Of a DNA stretch of 9,092 nucleotides, positions 1 to 6,132 are shown piece after piece (position 1 is the first letter of the stretch; each line of letters begins with the position of its first letter). The notes under the pieces were generated by a model. That model was not told the DNA's origin, did no database searches, and worked only from the letters and a program-made list of their open reading frames with translations. The position numbers and the translations under genes are program-made. The stretch spans positions 1 through 9,092 of the forward strand of contig QHTP01000080.1 of assembly GCA_003220855.1 (NCBI GenBank), given 5' to 3'. This DNA is from Gemmatimonadota bacterium (GTDB lineage: Bacteria > Gemmatimonadota > Gemmatimonadetes > Gemmatimonadales > GWC2-71-9).

Positions 1-2
1 GT

Positions 3-836
3 GGCAGCGTGAGCGATCTGAACACGTGCCGCCGCGCGGTGGAGCATGTCGACTGCGTGCTGCATCACGCCGCCGTGACTTCGGTGCAGCGATCGGTGGA
101 CGAGCCGCTCGTCACCCACCAAGTGAACGCGACCGGCACGTTGAACGTATTGTTCGCGGCGCGAGAAAAGGGCGTGCACCGGGTGGTATACGCCGGCTCC
201 ACCTCGGCGTACGGAAACCCCGCCACGCTGCCGAACTCGGAGGAGCACGTGACCCGGCCGCTGTCGCCGTACGCGGCGTCCAAGCTCGCCGGCGAGGAGT
301 ACTGCGTCGCCTTCCACGCGACCTACGGGTTGGAGACGGTGGTCCTGCGCTACTTCAACATCTTCGGGCCCCGCCAGGACCCGAACTCGCAGTACGCCGC
401 GGTGGTGCCGCGTTTCATCGCCACCGCCTTGGCGGGCGAGCGCCCCACGATCTTCGGCGACGGCGGTCAGACGCGCGATTTCGTGTACATCGCGAACGTC
501 GTGCACGCCAACCTGCTCGCGGCGGAGGCACCCGCCGCGGGGGTGGCGGGGCAGGTGTTCAACGTGGGGTGCGGCAAGGGCGTGAGCGTGAGCCAGCTGT
601 GGGACCACGTCCGCACGCTGACCGGCGTTCCCCTCGCGCCGCTGTACACCGAGGGACGGGCGGGGGAGGTCCGCGATTCCGTCGCGGCGCTGGCTAAGGC
701 ACGGCGCCTGGTCGGCTACGAGCCGGTCGTCGAGTTCGAGGAAGGGCTCCGGCAAACCGTCGCATTCTACCGCGCACAGCGCGCCGCGCAGCCGCGCAAG
801 CGCGCGCGCGCGCGCGCCGTCGTCGCGGCGGCCTAG
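3..836 (+). CDS. NAD-dependent sugar-nucleotide epimerase (extended SDR, UDP-GlcNAc 4-epimerase-like), 5' partial
   Basis: Extended short-chain dehydrogenase acting on nucleotide sugars, most likely 4-epimerisation of a UDP-hexose or UDP-N-acetylhexosamine for polysaccharide or LPS synthesis in the cytoplasm. The reading frame is open to the window edge, and the first residues (GSVSDLNTCRRAVEHVD) match the middle of the Rossmann domain of WbpP-like epimerases. The real start therefore lies upstream, with the GxxGxxG cofactor loop and about 60-80 residues missing. The GTG at position 9 is not the start. Counting from the codon at position 3, I see the AGSTSAYG segment (about 64-71), the catalytic YAASK (Y90, K94), RYFN (118-121) followed by GPRQDPNSQYAAV, and RDFVYI (158-163). 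The spacing and the QDPN segment resemble WbpP/UDP-GlcNAc 4-epimerase more than GalE, but substrate cannot be fixed. The C-terminus is a basic Arg/Ala tail outside the conserved fold. It converges on the kinase gene with 16 bp between stop codons. Confidence 0.88.
   Translation, partial: GSVSDLNTCRRAVEHVDCVLHHAAVTSVQRSVDEPLVTHQVNATGTLNVLFAAREKGVHRVVYAGSTSAYGNPATLPNSEEHVTRPLSPYAASKLAGEEYCVAFHATYGLETVVLRYFNIFGPRQDPNSQYAAVVPRFIATALAGERPTIFGDGGQTRDFVYIANVVHANLLAAEAPAAGVAGQVFNVGCGKGVSVSQLWDHVRTLTGVPLAPLYTEGRAGEVRDSVAALAKARRLVGYEPVVEFEEGLRQTVAFYRAQRAAQPRKRARARAVVAAA
800..817. repeat. Alternating CG dinucleotide tract
   Basis: Eighteen bases of strictly alternating G and C lie inside the last 40 bases of the epimerase gene and encode the Arg-Ala-Arg-Ala part of its tail. 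Such tracts can slip during replication and can adopt Z-DNA. Here a slip would change only the dispensable-looking C-terminal tail. In a GC-rich genome it may also be chance. Confidence 0.7.
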
Positions 837-852
837 ACTCGCAGCGCCCGCC

Positions 853-2694
853 TCAACCCGCCGCCACACGTTCGAGCATCTCGCGCAGCTCGTCGAGGCT
901 GAACGGCTTGCGCAGCACGGGCCGATCGGCCTGCTGTAGCGCGTCGCGCGTATGCAGCGAGATCGAGTCGCCGGTGGTGAAGACGATGTGCCGTTCTCGC
1001 CCCCGACCCTCCTCCCGCAGCCGCTCGAACAGATCGAAGCCGGTGTGCTCGTCGTCCAGATGGACGTCGACGAGCAGCGCGTCGTAGTGGACGTTGGGCG
1101 CCGCCAGGCGCTCCGTCGCGTCGGCGAACCGCCCCACGCTGGTCACCTCGTGCCCCAGCCGTTTGGCGAGCAGCGCCATGGCGCGGCGTACGCTGTCTTC
1201 GTCTTCGATCACCAGCACCGACAGGCGCCGGCTGTCCGACGCCGGGTCGGCAGCGGACCGCGCGCTCGCGTCGCCCGCCTCCACCGGAAGCTCGAACGAG
1301 AGCCGTGCCCCGCCGCCCTCCACGTTCTGCATCCACATCCGGCCGCCCATCCCGCGCACGAGGCCGAAGCTGATCGCCAGGCCGAGCCCCGTGCCCTGAT
1401 CCGCCTTGGTCGTGAAGAAGGGCTCGAACACGCGATCGAGGATGTCGGCCGGCACGCCGGGCCCGGTATCTTCGACGGTCACGACGACGTGCTGGCCGGT
1501 GACCTGGGCGGCGATGCCAATCTGGCCCGGGCGGCCGCTGTTCTCGATCGCCTGGCGCGCGTTCACGACGGCGTTCAAGAGCACTTGCTGCAGCTCCTGC
1601 GGGTCGCCCGCCACGGCGGGGACGTCCTTCGGCACGGATACGCTGGCCCGGATGCGTGCCTTTTTGAACCCGCTCCGCTGCAACGCGAGCACGCGGTCGG
1701 CGATCTCCCCCAGGTCCACGGCGGTCTGCACGCGCGGCCGCTGGCGCGCGAAGTCGAGCAGCGTCTGGACGATGCGACCGGCACGCATCGCTTCACTGCG
1801 GATCACCTCCGCGCTCTCCTGGACGTCGGCCTGGCTGGGGTCCAGCACGAGGGCCTCGCCGAACGCCGCGATCGCGGCCAGGGGATTGTTCAGCTCGTGG
1901 GCCACCCCCGACACCAGCGCGCCGAGCTGGGAGAGCCGGTCCGCCTGGAGCAGGCGTTGCTGCAGCAGCGCCTCGCGCGACACGTCCAGCGCGAGGAACA
2001 GCAGCTTGGGCGACTGGCGCATCGGATCCACGTTCACGATCACGGCGCGCACGTCGCGGGGCGGCTCCCCCGCATACTCCACCGTGAGGCGGAGCTCCTG
2101 ACGTTGTGTGACCGCCTCCCGCAGGGCGGCGGCCAGAGGCGCGCGGTGAGCGGCGGGCGTCCAGTCGCCCATGGGACGCCCCCGCAACGCCACCGGATCG
2201 GCGGCGCCGAGCAGCTTGACGCCTTCGGGATTTGCGTCGAGGATCTGCCCGTCCACGGTGAGCACCAGGCCGGGAGTGGGCAGCGAGCTGAACAGCTGCA
2301 GGTACAGACGGCGCTCGGTCTCGAGCGCGCTCATCAGGTGAGCGGCGCGCGATTCGGGGTCGAGCTGCTCGCGCACCTGCCGGAACATCATGATGAGATG
2401 GTTGTGCGGCCCGCGGCTGACCTGGGTCTCGAACACCATCCCCGGGAAATCGCTCGCGGCCGCGGGCGCGAGATACATCTGCGGTTTGCCGTCGTGCAGC
2501 ACTTGCTGCAGCACGCGCTCGATGTGGGTGGCCTTGGCCGCCGGGAACGCGACCCAGAAGCTCTGACCCAGCACGCGCTCGGCCGGAAGGCCGGTGATGC
2601 GCGCGGCCGTGGCGGACCATGCGGCGACCGTCCAGTCGGGCGCGATCGCCACCACGCCCTGCTCGAGACTGTCCAACAACTGTTTCGCGTCCAT
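853..2694 (-). CDS. Soluble PAS-containing hybrid sensor histidine kinase with C-terminal receiver
   Basis: A 613-residue hybrid two-component kinase. Domain order: an N-terminal PAS-like region (about 1-110), a second PAS-like region (about 125-240), a HisKA helix pair with GVAHELNNPLAAI (phosphoacceptor His266), an HATPase_c domain with N-box Asn374/Asn378, G1 DTGPGV (Asp409) and G2 GTGLGLA (434-440), and a receiver domain from about 491 with acidic pair Glu497/Asp498, phosphoacceptor Asp543, Thr573/Thr574 and Lys596. No signal peptide or membrane helix is visible, so it should sense a cytoplasmic signal through the PAS regions. The H-box is of the NtrB/FixL-like type. The ATG at 2694 is supported by GAGGG six bases upstream. 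No DNA-binding output domain or response regulator gene is adjacent, so the phosphorelay partner is elsewhere. It lies 170 bp downstream of the monooxygenase operon on the same strand, so read-through is possible, but the gap and the hairpin argue for its own promoter. All catalytic residues are intact. Confidence 0.95.
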   Translation of the reverse strand: MDAKQLLDSLEQGVVAIAPDWTVAAWSATAARITGLPAERVLGQSFWVAFPAAKATHIERVLQQVLHDGKPQMYLAPAAASDFPGMVFETQVSRGPHNHLIMMFRQVREQLDPESRAAHLMSALETERRLYLQLFSSLPTPGLVLTVDGQILDANPEGVKLLGAADPVALRGRPMGDWTPAAHRAPLAAALREAVTQRQELRLTVEYAGEPPRDVRAVIVNVDPMRQSPKLLFLALDVSREALLQQRLLQADRLSQLGALVSGVAHELNNPLAAIAAFGEALVLDPSQADVQESAEVIRSEAMRAGRIVQTLLDFARQRPRVQTAVDLGEIADRVLALQRSGFKKARIRASVSVPKDVPAVAGDPQELQQVLLNAVVNARQAIENSGRPGQIGIAAQVTGQHVVVTVEDTGPGVPADILDRVFEPFFTTKADQGTGLGLAISFGLVRGMGGRMWMQNVEGGGARLSFELPVEAGDASARSAADPASDSRRLSVLVIEDEDSVRRAMALLAKRLGHEVTSVGRFADATERLAAPNVHYDALLVDVHLDDEHTGFDLFERLREEGRGRERHIVFTTGDSISLHTRDALQQADRPVLRKPFSLDELREMLERVAAG

Positions 2695-2720
2695 GGCTCG
2701 CCCTCGCTGTAAGACACGAC

Positions 2721-2753
2721 GCCCCGTTGGCCGTATCGCGGGCGCAACGGGGC
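2721..2753 (-). promoter_or_regulatory. Inverted repeat (hairpin or operator) upstream of the kinase gene
   Basis: Perfect 9-bp arms GCCCCGTTG (2721-2729) and CAACGGGGC (2745-2753). The stem can extend by three more pairs (2730-2732 with 2741-2743) across one bulged base. It sits 27 bases upstream of the kinase ATG and about 110 bases after the monooxygenase stop. No T-run follows on the minus strand, so it is not a canonical intrinsic terminator. It could be an operator, a 5'-UTR hairpin, or a Rho-independent-like structure lacking the U tract. The rest of the 2695-2864 gap shows no open reading frame with coding character. Confidence 0.45.
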
Positions 2754-2864
2754 CGATGGCGCTGCTTGGGAGAACTAGGGTGGGGACGTGCGGGCTACTC
2801 TGTCAAGCGGCGAGGGGTGTAGCGACGACGCAACAGCCAGCGGGTCAGACGCGGCGCAGATCCG

Positions 2865-3920
2865 TCAGCTGTGCGGCCCTGCCGGTACGGTCTCGACGAG
2901 CGGCATCACCTCGGCCGCGAACCGCTCCATCTCCTCGTACTGCGGGCTGAACTGCAGCAGCAGCAAATCCACTCCGGCCCGCTCGAACTCGCGGATGCGC
3001 TCGGCGATCTGCGGTGCCGTGCCCACGAGTCCCGCGCGCAGGCCCCGGTTCGACACGGAGTAGTCCTCGAGGCTCACCTGCTGCTCGAGCTGCGTGTTGG
3101 CGAGCCAGTCCTGATAGTTGGCGTACCCGGCGGCGCTTTGGCGCACGTCGGTAATGCGCGCCAGCTCGTGTCGTACAGCCGCCTCCGACCGGGCGCATAC
3201 GACGTACGCGGCGAGCCCGAACGTGAGCGGGGGCAGGCCGCCCCCCAGGCGCTCACGCCGCGCCCGCATGTCCGCCACCTTGGCGGCGATCCACTCGGGC
3301 GGGTCGCCGTGCATCAGGTAGGCGTCGCATGCGCGCGCGATGAGATCCTTCGCGGCATCGGACTCGCCCCCCGCGTACAGCGTGGGGCGGGGGCGCGACA
3401 GCGGCTTGGGCTCGAGCAGCGCGTCCTCCACCCGGTAGTACTGACCGGCGAAGCTGAAGCGCGGCGCCGACCACATCCCCGTTACGACCTCGAGCCACTC
3501 CGCAGTCCGCGCGTAGCGCGCGTCGTGTTGGTCGAACGCGACGCCGTACTGCCGGGCTTCACCCGACCACCAGGACGACACCACGTTCAGCGTGAGCCGA
3601 CCGCCACTGATGTGGTCGATGTTCGCGGCCTGCTTCGCGAGCAGGGCGGGCAGGTGGAAGGTGGGCCGGACGGCCACCATCAGCTCGAGCCGTTCGGTCA
3701 CCGCCGCCAGCGCCGCCGCCGTGCTCCAGGCATCGAGCGACGGTGCCTCCGGTCCTTTGATGTCGTTGAGGTTCAGCTCGGCGATCAGGGTCAGGTCGAA
3801 GCCGATCGCCTCGCTCCGCTGCGCCAGGCGGCGGACGTACGCCCAGCTCGCCTCCATCCCTTCGTCGGGGACGTTGCGTAGCCAGCCGCCGAACACCGGG
3901 AGCCAGTAGCCGAAGCGCAT
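2865..3920 (-). CDS. LLM-class FMNH2-dependent monooxygenase (SsuD/SfnG-like)
   Basis: A 351-residue bacterial luciferase-like TIM-barrel oxygenase, expected to use reduced FMN and O2 to oxygenate a small substrate; characterised relatives cleave alkanesulfonates (SsuD) or dimethyl sulfone (SfnG). The protein begins MRFGYWLPVFGGWL. Family landmarks are the KQAANIDHISGGRLTLNVVS segment (96-115), HDARYARTAEWL (132-143), the EPKPLSRP turn (170-177), AGGES (183-187) and GLVGTAPQIAERI (297-309). Length is slightly below SsuD and SfnG but complete. The frame stays open upstream, but the ATG at 3920 is chosen because it starts the canonical first beta strand and has GGGAGG ten bases upstream inside the preceding gene. 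It lies two bases after the ATP-grasp stop codon, implying translational coupling. An SsuE-like FMN reductase two genes upstream favours FMN over F420. The substrate is unknown; sulfonate or sulfone use is only one possibility, and no transporter for either is in the window. Confidence 0.9.
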   Translation of the reverse strand: MRFGYWLPVFGGWLRNVPDEGMEASWAYVRRLAQRSEAIGFDLTLIAELNLNDIKGPEAPSLDAWSTAAALAAVTERLELMVAVRPTFHLPALLAKQAANIDHISGGRLTLNVVSSWWSGEARQYGVAFDQHDARYARTAEWLEVVTGMWSAPRFSFAGQYYRVEDALLEPKPLSRPRPTLYAGGESDAAKDLIARACDAYLMHGDPPEWIAAKVADMRARRERLGGGLPPLTFGLAAYVVCARSEAAVRHELARITDVRQSAAGYANYQDWLANTQLEQQVSLEDYSVSNRGLRAGLVGTAPQIAERIREFERAGVDLLLLQFSPQYEEMERFAAEVMPLVETVPAGPHS

Positions 3921-3922
3921 CG

Positions 3923-4885
3923 TCAGACGGCCTCCCGTTCCAGGTAATCGACCAGGCGGGCGAAGGGATCGAACCCCACCACGCGGGGTGCGTCGGCCAC
4001 GAAGTTCGACAGGGCGTTGATGTCGTAGAAGTACAACCGACCGTCGCGTGCGTCGATCATGTACTCCACGCCTCCCACGTCGATGTGCGCCGCCTGCATG
4101 ATGCACTCCACCTGCGCCACGATCTCCGGGGGCGGCGTGTAGCCCTCGACCCGGAGATTGTTCCTGGGCGCGTCCACGGGGCACGCCCCGCGCACCAGCT
4201 CGGCGCCGCCCACGGTCTGGCACACGTCGGCCGGACAGAGGTTGAAGCTCTCGCCCGAGGTGTAGATGCGGATCGCATACAGATACCGCCCCCCCAGCAC
4301 CTCGACCCGCGTGATGCGCTGGTCGGCGGCCGGAATGTATTCCTGGACCAGGGTCGTGTGATCGATACCCAAATCCAGCGTCCCCGCCTGCGCCGCCTGC
4401 TCGAGCTGCTCGGGCGTCTCGAACCGGCGCACGCCGGCGCCGGAGCCGCCGATGTTGGGCTTCAGCACGACGGGAAAGCGCAGCCCGCGCGCCGCCTCGG
4501 GCGCTTGGGCCGCGTGGTTGATGACCCGCGCCGCGGGGAAGGGCAGCCCCAGCTGCTCGAGCAACGACAGCTGCAGCGCCTTGGACGTCTCGGTGACCCA
4601 GGCGTCGTAGCCGTTGATGACGCGCACGCCGTGACGCTTGAGATGGGCCAGGTAATGCAGCGTGTAGAAGATCGCATTCCCCGCGCCTCGCAGGTACGCC
4701 GACGGGCTCATCCGGTTGAAGACGAGCGAGTAGGGCGGTCGCCCGTCTGCGGTGTCGAACCGGTGGCTCGCGGCGCCGAGGCGTACGTACGGCACCCGCC
4801 GGCGATCCAGCTCGTCAAACAAGGGACGGAACCAGTCGGGGTGCTCGTAATAGATCGCGAGGGGATGTTGCGGCGTGGCGCTCAT
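3923..4885 (-). CDS. RimK-like ATP-grasp ligase
   Basis: A 320-residue protein of the ATP-grasp fold, expected to activate a carboxylate as acyl phosphate and join it to an amine, thiol or amino acid in the cytoplasm. The N-terminal domain (1-95) is a pre-ATP-grasp region. ATP-grasp features are Lys102 in a TSKALQLSLLEQLGLPFP segment, FPVVLKPNIGGSGAGV (137-152; Lys142 and the glycine-rich loop), QEYIP (181-185, adenine hinge), and metal-binding candidates Glu274 (GGVEYMID) and Asp288/Asn290 (YDINALSNF). Residues 205-250 contain three cysteines (217, 222, 235) in a segment not obvious in RimK. The ATG at 4885 has AGGA six bases upstream and an earlier GAGGAG overlapping the reductase stop. It is the middle gene of a tight operon between FMN reductase and monooxygenase. 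RimK adds glutamate to ribosomal S6, but this sequence is divergent and a small-molecule ligase is more likely in this context. Substrate unknown. Confidence 0.85.
   Translation of the reverse strand: MSATPQHPLAIYYEHPDWFRPLFDELDRRRVPYVRLGAASHRFDTADGRPPYSLVFNRMSPSAYLRGAGNAIFYTLHYLAHLKRHGVRVINGYDAWVTETSKALQLSLLEQLGLPFPAARVINHAAQAPEAARGLRFPVVLKPNIGGSGAGVRRFETPEQLEQAAQAGTLDLGIDHTTLVQEYIPAADQRITRVEVLGGRYLYAIRIYTSGESFNLCPADVCQTVGGAELVRGACPVDAPRNNLRVEGYTPPPEIVAQVECIMQAAHIDVGGVEYMIDARDGRLYFYDINALSNFVADAPRVVGFDPFARLVDYLEREAV
3931..3936 (-). promoter_or_regulatory. Ribosome binding site of the LLM monooxygenase
   Basis: GGGAGG read on the minus strand, ten bases before the ATG at 3920 and located inside the last codons of the ATP-grasp gene. 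It decides the start against a much longer open frame and supports coupled translation across the 2-bp gap. Confidence 0.65.
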
Positions 4886-4891
4886 GTGACG

Positions 4892-4904
4892 TCCTGGTCT
4901 CCTC
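4892..4904 (-). promoter_or_regulatory. Ribosome binding region of the ATP-grasp gene
   Basis: On the minus strand GAGGAG overlaps the reductase stop codon, and a second AGGA lies six bases before the ATG at 4885. The nearer copy has the better spacing. The 17-bp gap between the genes is filled by this region, leaving no room for a promoter. Confidence 0.55.
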
Positions 4905-5442
4905 AGGGCTTACCGGCGCCGGCGAGGGCCAGCGCCTCCTCGACCGCGCGATCCACGGCCTGGAGCAACTCGGGTGCGGCCTTGTCGTCCTGGAACTGGG
5001 CGCTCGTGCCGTACACGCCGCTCGCGACCACGGTGGCGCCCAGACTCGCGAACAGGGGCCGCAGCCCGTGATCCACCGCGAGCGAGTGGCCGCGATCGTG
5101 ACCGGTCACGATCGGGATGCCGATCTTGCCGAGCAAGCCGTCCGGCGGCAACAGATCGAAGAACACCTTCAACAGGCCGCTGTACGTGGCGCGGTAGACC
5201 GGTGTGCCCGCCACCACGATGCGCGCCCGAGCCGCCGCGGCGAGCGCCGCCGCGACGGTGGGAGCCGAGCCGCGGCCCAGCAGCGCGTCGGCGGGCAGCG
5301 CCGCCAGGTCCACGAGCTCGGCTCGAGCCCCGCGCCCCGCGGCCCGCGCCAGCGCGTATTCCACCAGCACGCGCGACTTGGAGCTCGCGGCCGGGCTGCC
5401 CGACAGCCCCACCACGGCCAGGTTGTTACTTACGTTACTCAC
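4903..5442 (-). CDS. NAD(P)H-dependent FMN reductase (SsuE-like flavodoxin fold)
   Basis: A 179-residue flavodoxin-fold reductase that would reduce FMN with NAD(P)H and hand FMNH2 to the monooxygenase encoded two genes downstream. Visible features: the first strand and phosphate loop VGLSGSPAASSKSR (11-24), GTPVYRATYSGLLKVFFDLL (79-98), and the LAVDHGLRPLFASLGA segment (121-136). All three follow E. coli SsuE closely; the Tyr of YSG (Tyr87) matches the inserted pi-helix tyrosine associated with reductases of two-component monooxygenases. Length is close to SsuE (about 190). I choose GTG at 5442 because it sits just before the first beta strand and has GAGG about eleven bases upstream. A longer form from TTG at 5514 would add an arginine/proline-rich stretch unlike the family and run through the divergent regulatory region. 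First gene of the operon; its promoter should lie in 5443-5519. Confidence 0.88.
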   Translation of the reverse strand: MSNVSNNLAVVGLSGSPAASSKSRVLVEYALARAAGRGARAELVDLAALPADALLGRGSAPTVAAALAAAARARIVVAGTPVYRATYSGLLKVFFDLLPPDGLLGKIGIPIVTGHDRGHSLAVDHGLRPLFASLGATVVASGVYGTSAQFQDDKAAPELLQAVDRAVEEALALAGAGKP

Positions 5443-5460
5443 CCGGGCAAGATCCTCGGG

Positions 5461-5476
5461 TGCCGGCGGGCCGGCA
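5461..5476. promoter_or_regulatory. Palindrome in the divergent promoter region
   Basis: TGCCGG and CCGGCA arms of six bases around a CGGG spacer form a perfect inverted repeat, 19 bases upstream of the reductase start and 43 bases upstream of the divergent membrane-protein ATG. Position suits an operator controlling the flavin operon. It could be chance in such GC-rich DNA, and no regulator gene is nearby. I could not identify convincing -35/-10 elements in 5443-5519 on either strand. Confidence 0.35.
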
Positions 5477-5519
5477 AGTCCTTGGCGCCGCCGCCTCCAG
5501 GACCCATCGTTCAAGCGTC

Positions 5520-6132
5520 ATGACGCCGCCCAACCTCACCCCGACGCCAGCGACCGTCGTCGCCGGCCTGCGCCTGTCCCCCAGCGCCCTCGTGCTGGTG
5601 GCGGCGAATCTGGTGCCGCTTGCCGGCGTGTTGTTCTTCGGCTGGAGCGCCGCTGATGTGGGTGGCGAAGGCGGGCATGATCCCCTTTTTCATCGTGCAC
5701 TACGGCATGTTCACGACCGTCCACGGGGTGTTCGTGCTGACGTTGTTCGGCGGCATGCACGAGCGCGGTTTCCCGGGCCCGACCGAATTTCTTCACGCCG
5801 TGCAAGGCGCCGGCATCTGGCCCGCTGCGCTGGCCCTGGCTGCGAGTCACGGCGTGTCGTTTGCGTTCAACTACATCGGAGCCGGCGAGTACCGCACGGC
5901 CGAGCTGGCCAAGCTGATGACGCGGCCGTACGGGCGTGTGATGGTGCTCCACGTCGTGATCCTGGGAGGGGGGGTTCTGGTTCAGGCGTTGGGCTCGCCG
6001 GTGTTCGCACTGGCGCTGCTCGTCGTATTGAAGACCGGCCTGGACCTGGTGGCGCACGCGCGCGAGCACGCAGCGGCGTCCGCCGGGGGACCTACGCCGT
6101 CGTATCCACGAACGACCGATCCAGCTGGCTGA
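5520..6132 (+). pseudogene. DUF6498-like multi-pass membrane protein, broken by internal deletion or frameshift
   Basis: Two pieces in different frames look like one membrane protein. The first (ATG 5520 to about 5655) has a short N-terminus and a first hydrophobic helix (residues 21-42, ending GVLFFGW). The second, one base out of phase, runs from about 5656 to the TGA at 6130-6132 and has four hydrophobic segments with IPFFIVHYGMF, VHGVFVLTLF and RPYGRVMVLHVVIL. From memory, DUF6498 proteins have this order but with a second helix of about 20-25 residues between the pieces, which is absent here. A single deletion of 3n+2 bases would explain both the missing helix and the phase change. Alternatively an assembly or sequencing error is responsible. 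Downstream of the junction, the first frame becomes arginine-rich non-protein-like sequence. The second piece could be expressed alone from ATG 5656 (158 residues). Function of the family is unknown to me. Confidence 0.65.
5644..5658 (+). promoter_or_regulatory. Possible internal Shine-Dalgarno and restart ATG of the broken membrane gene
   Basis: GGAG at 5644-5647 is followed by an eight-base spacer and ATG at 5656, in frame with the conserved downstream part. It would give a 158-residue protein with four hydrophobic segments. It may be fortuitous, because GGAG here also encodes part of the conserved Gly-Trp-Ser in the upstream frame. Confidence 0.3.

Noticed and set aside
818..870. Possible bidirectional terminator between the convergent epimerase and kinase genes
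   Set aside because: Only 16 bases separate the stop codons, and I find no stem with a T-run on either strand.
952..2712. Long plus-strand open frame opposite the kinase gene
   Set aside because: Its translation is rich in Arg, His and Gln with no domain pattern; it is the antisense shadow of the kinase, whose motifs are all intact.
2801..2806. Perfect TTGACA hexamer on the minus strand in the gap upstream of the kinase, a possible -35 box
   Set aside because: No -10-like sequence occurs 16-18 bases downstream; the nearest AT-containing stretch (about 2775-2782) is some 23 bases away. Left unannotated as a promoter.
3921..4223. Upstream extension of the monooxygenase frame inside the ATP-grasp gene
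   Set aside because: The extension is Arg/Gly-rich shadow sequence. The family's first beta strand begins at the ATG at 3920, which has its own ribosome site.
5443..5514. Upstream extension of the FMN reductase to a TTG at 5514
   Set aside because: It adds residues unlike SsuE proteins and covers the divergent intergenic region; the GTG at 5442 fits family length.
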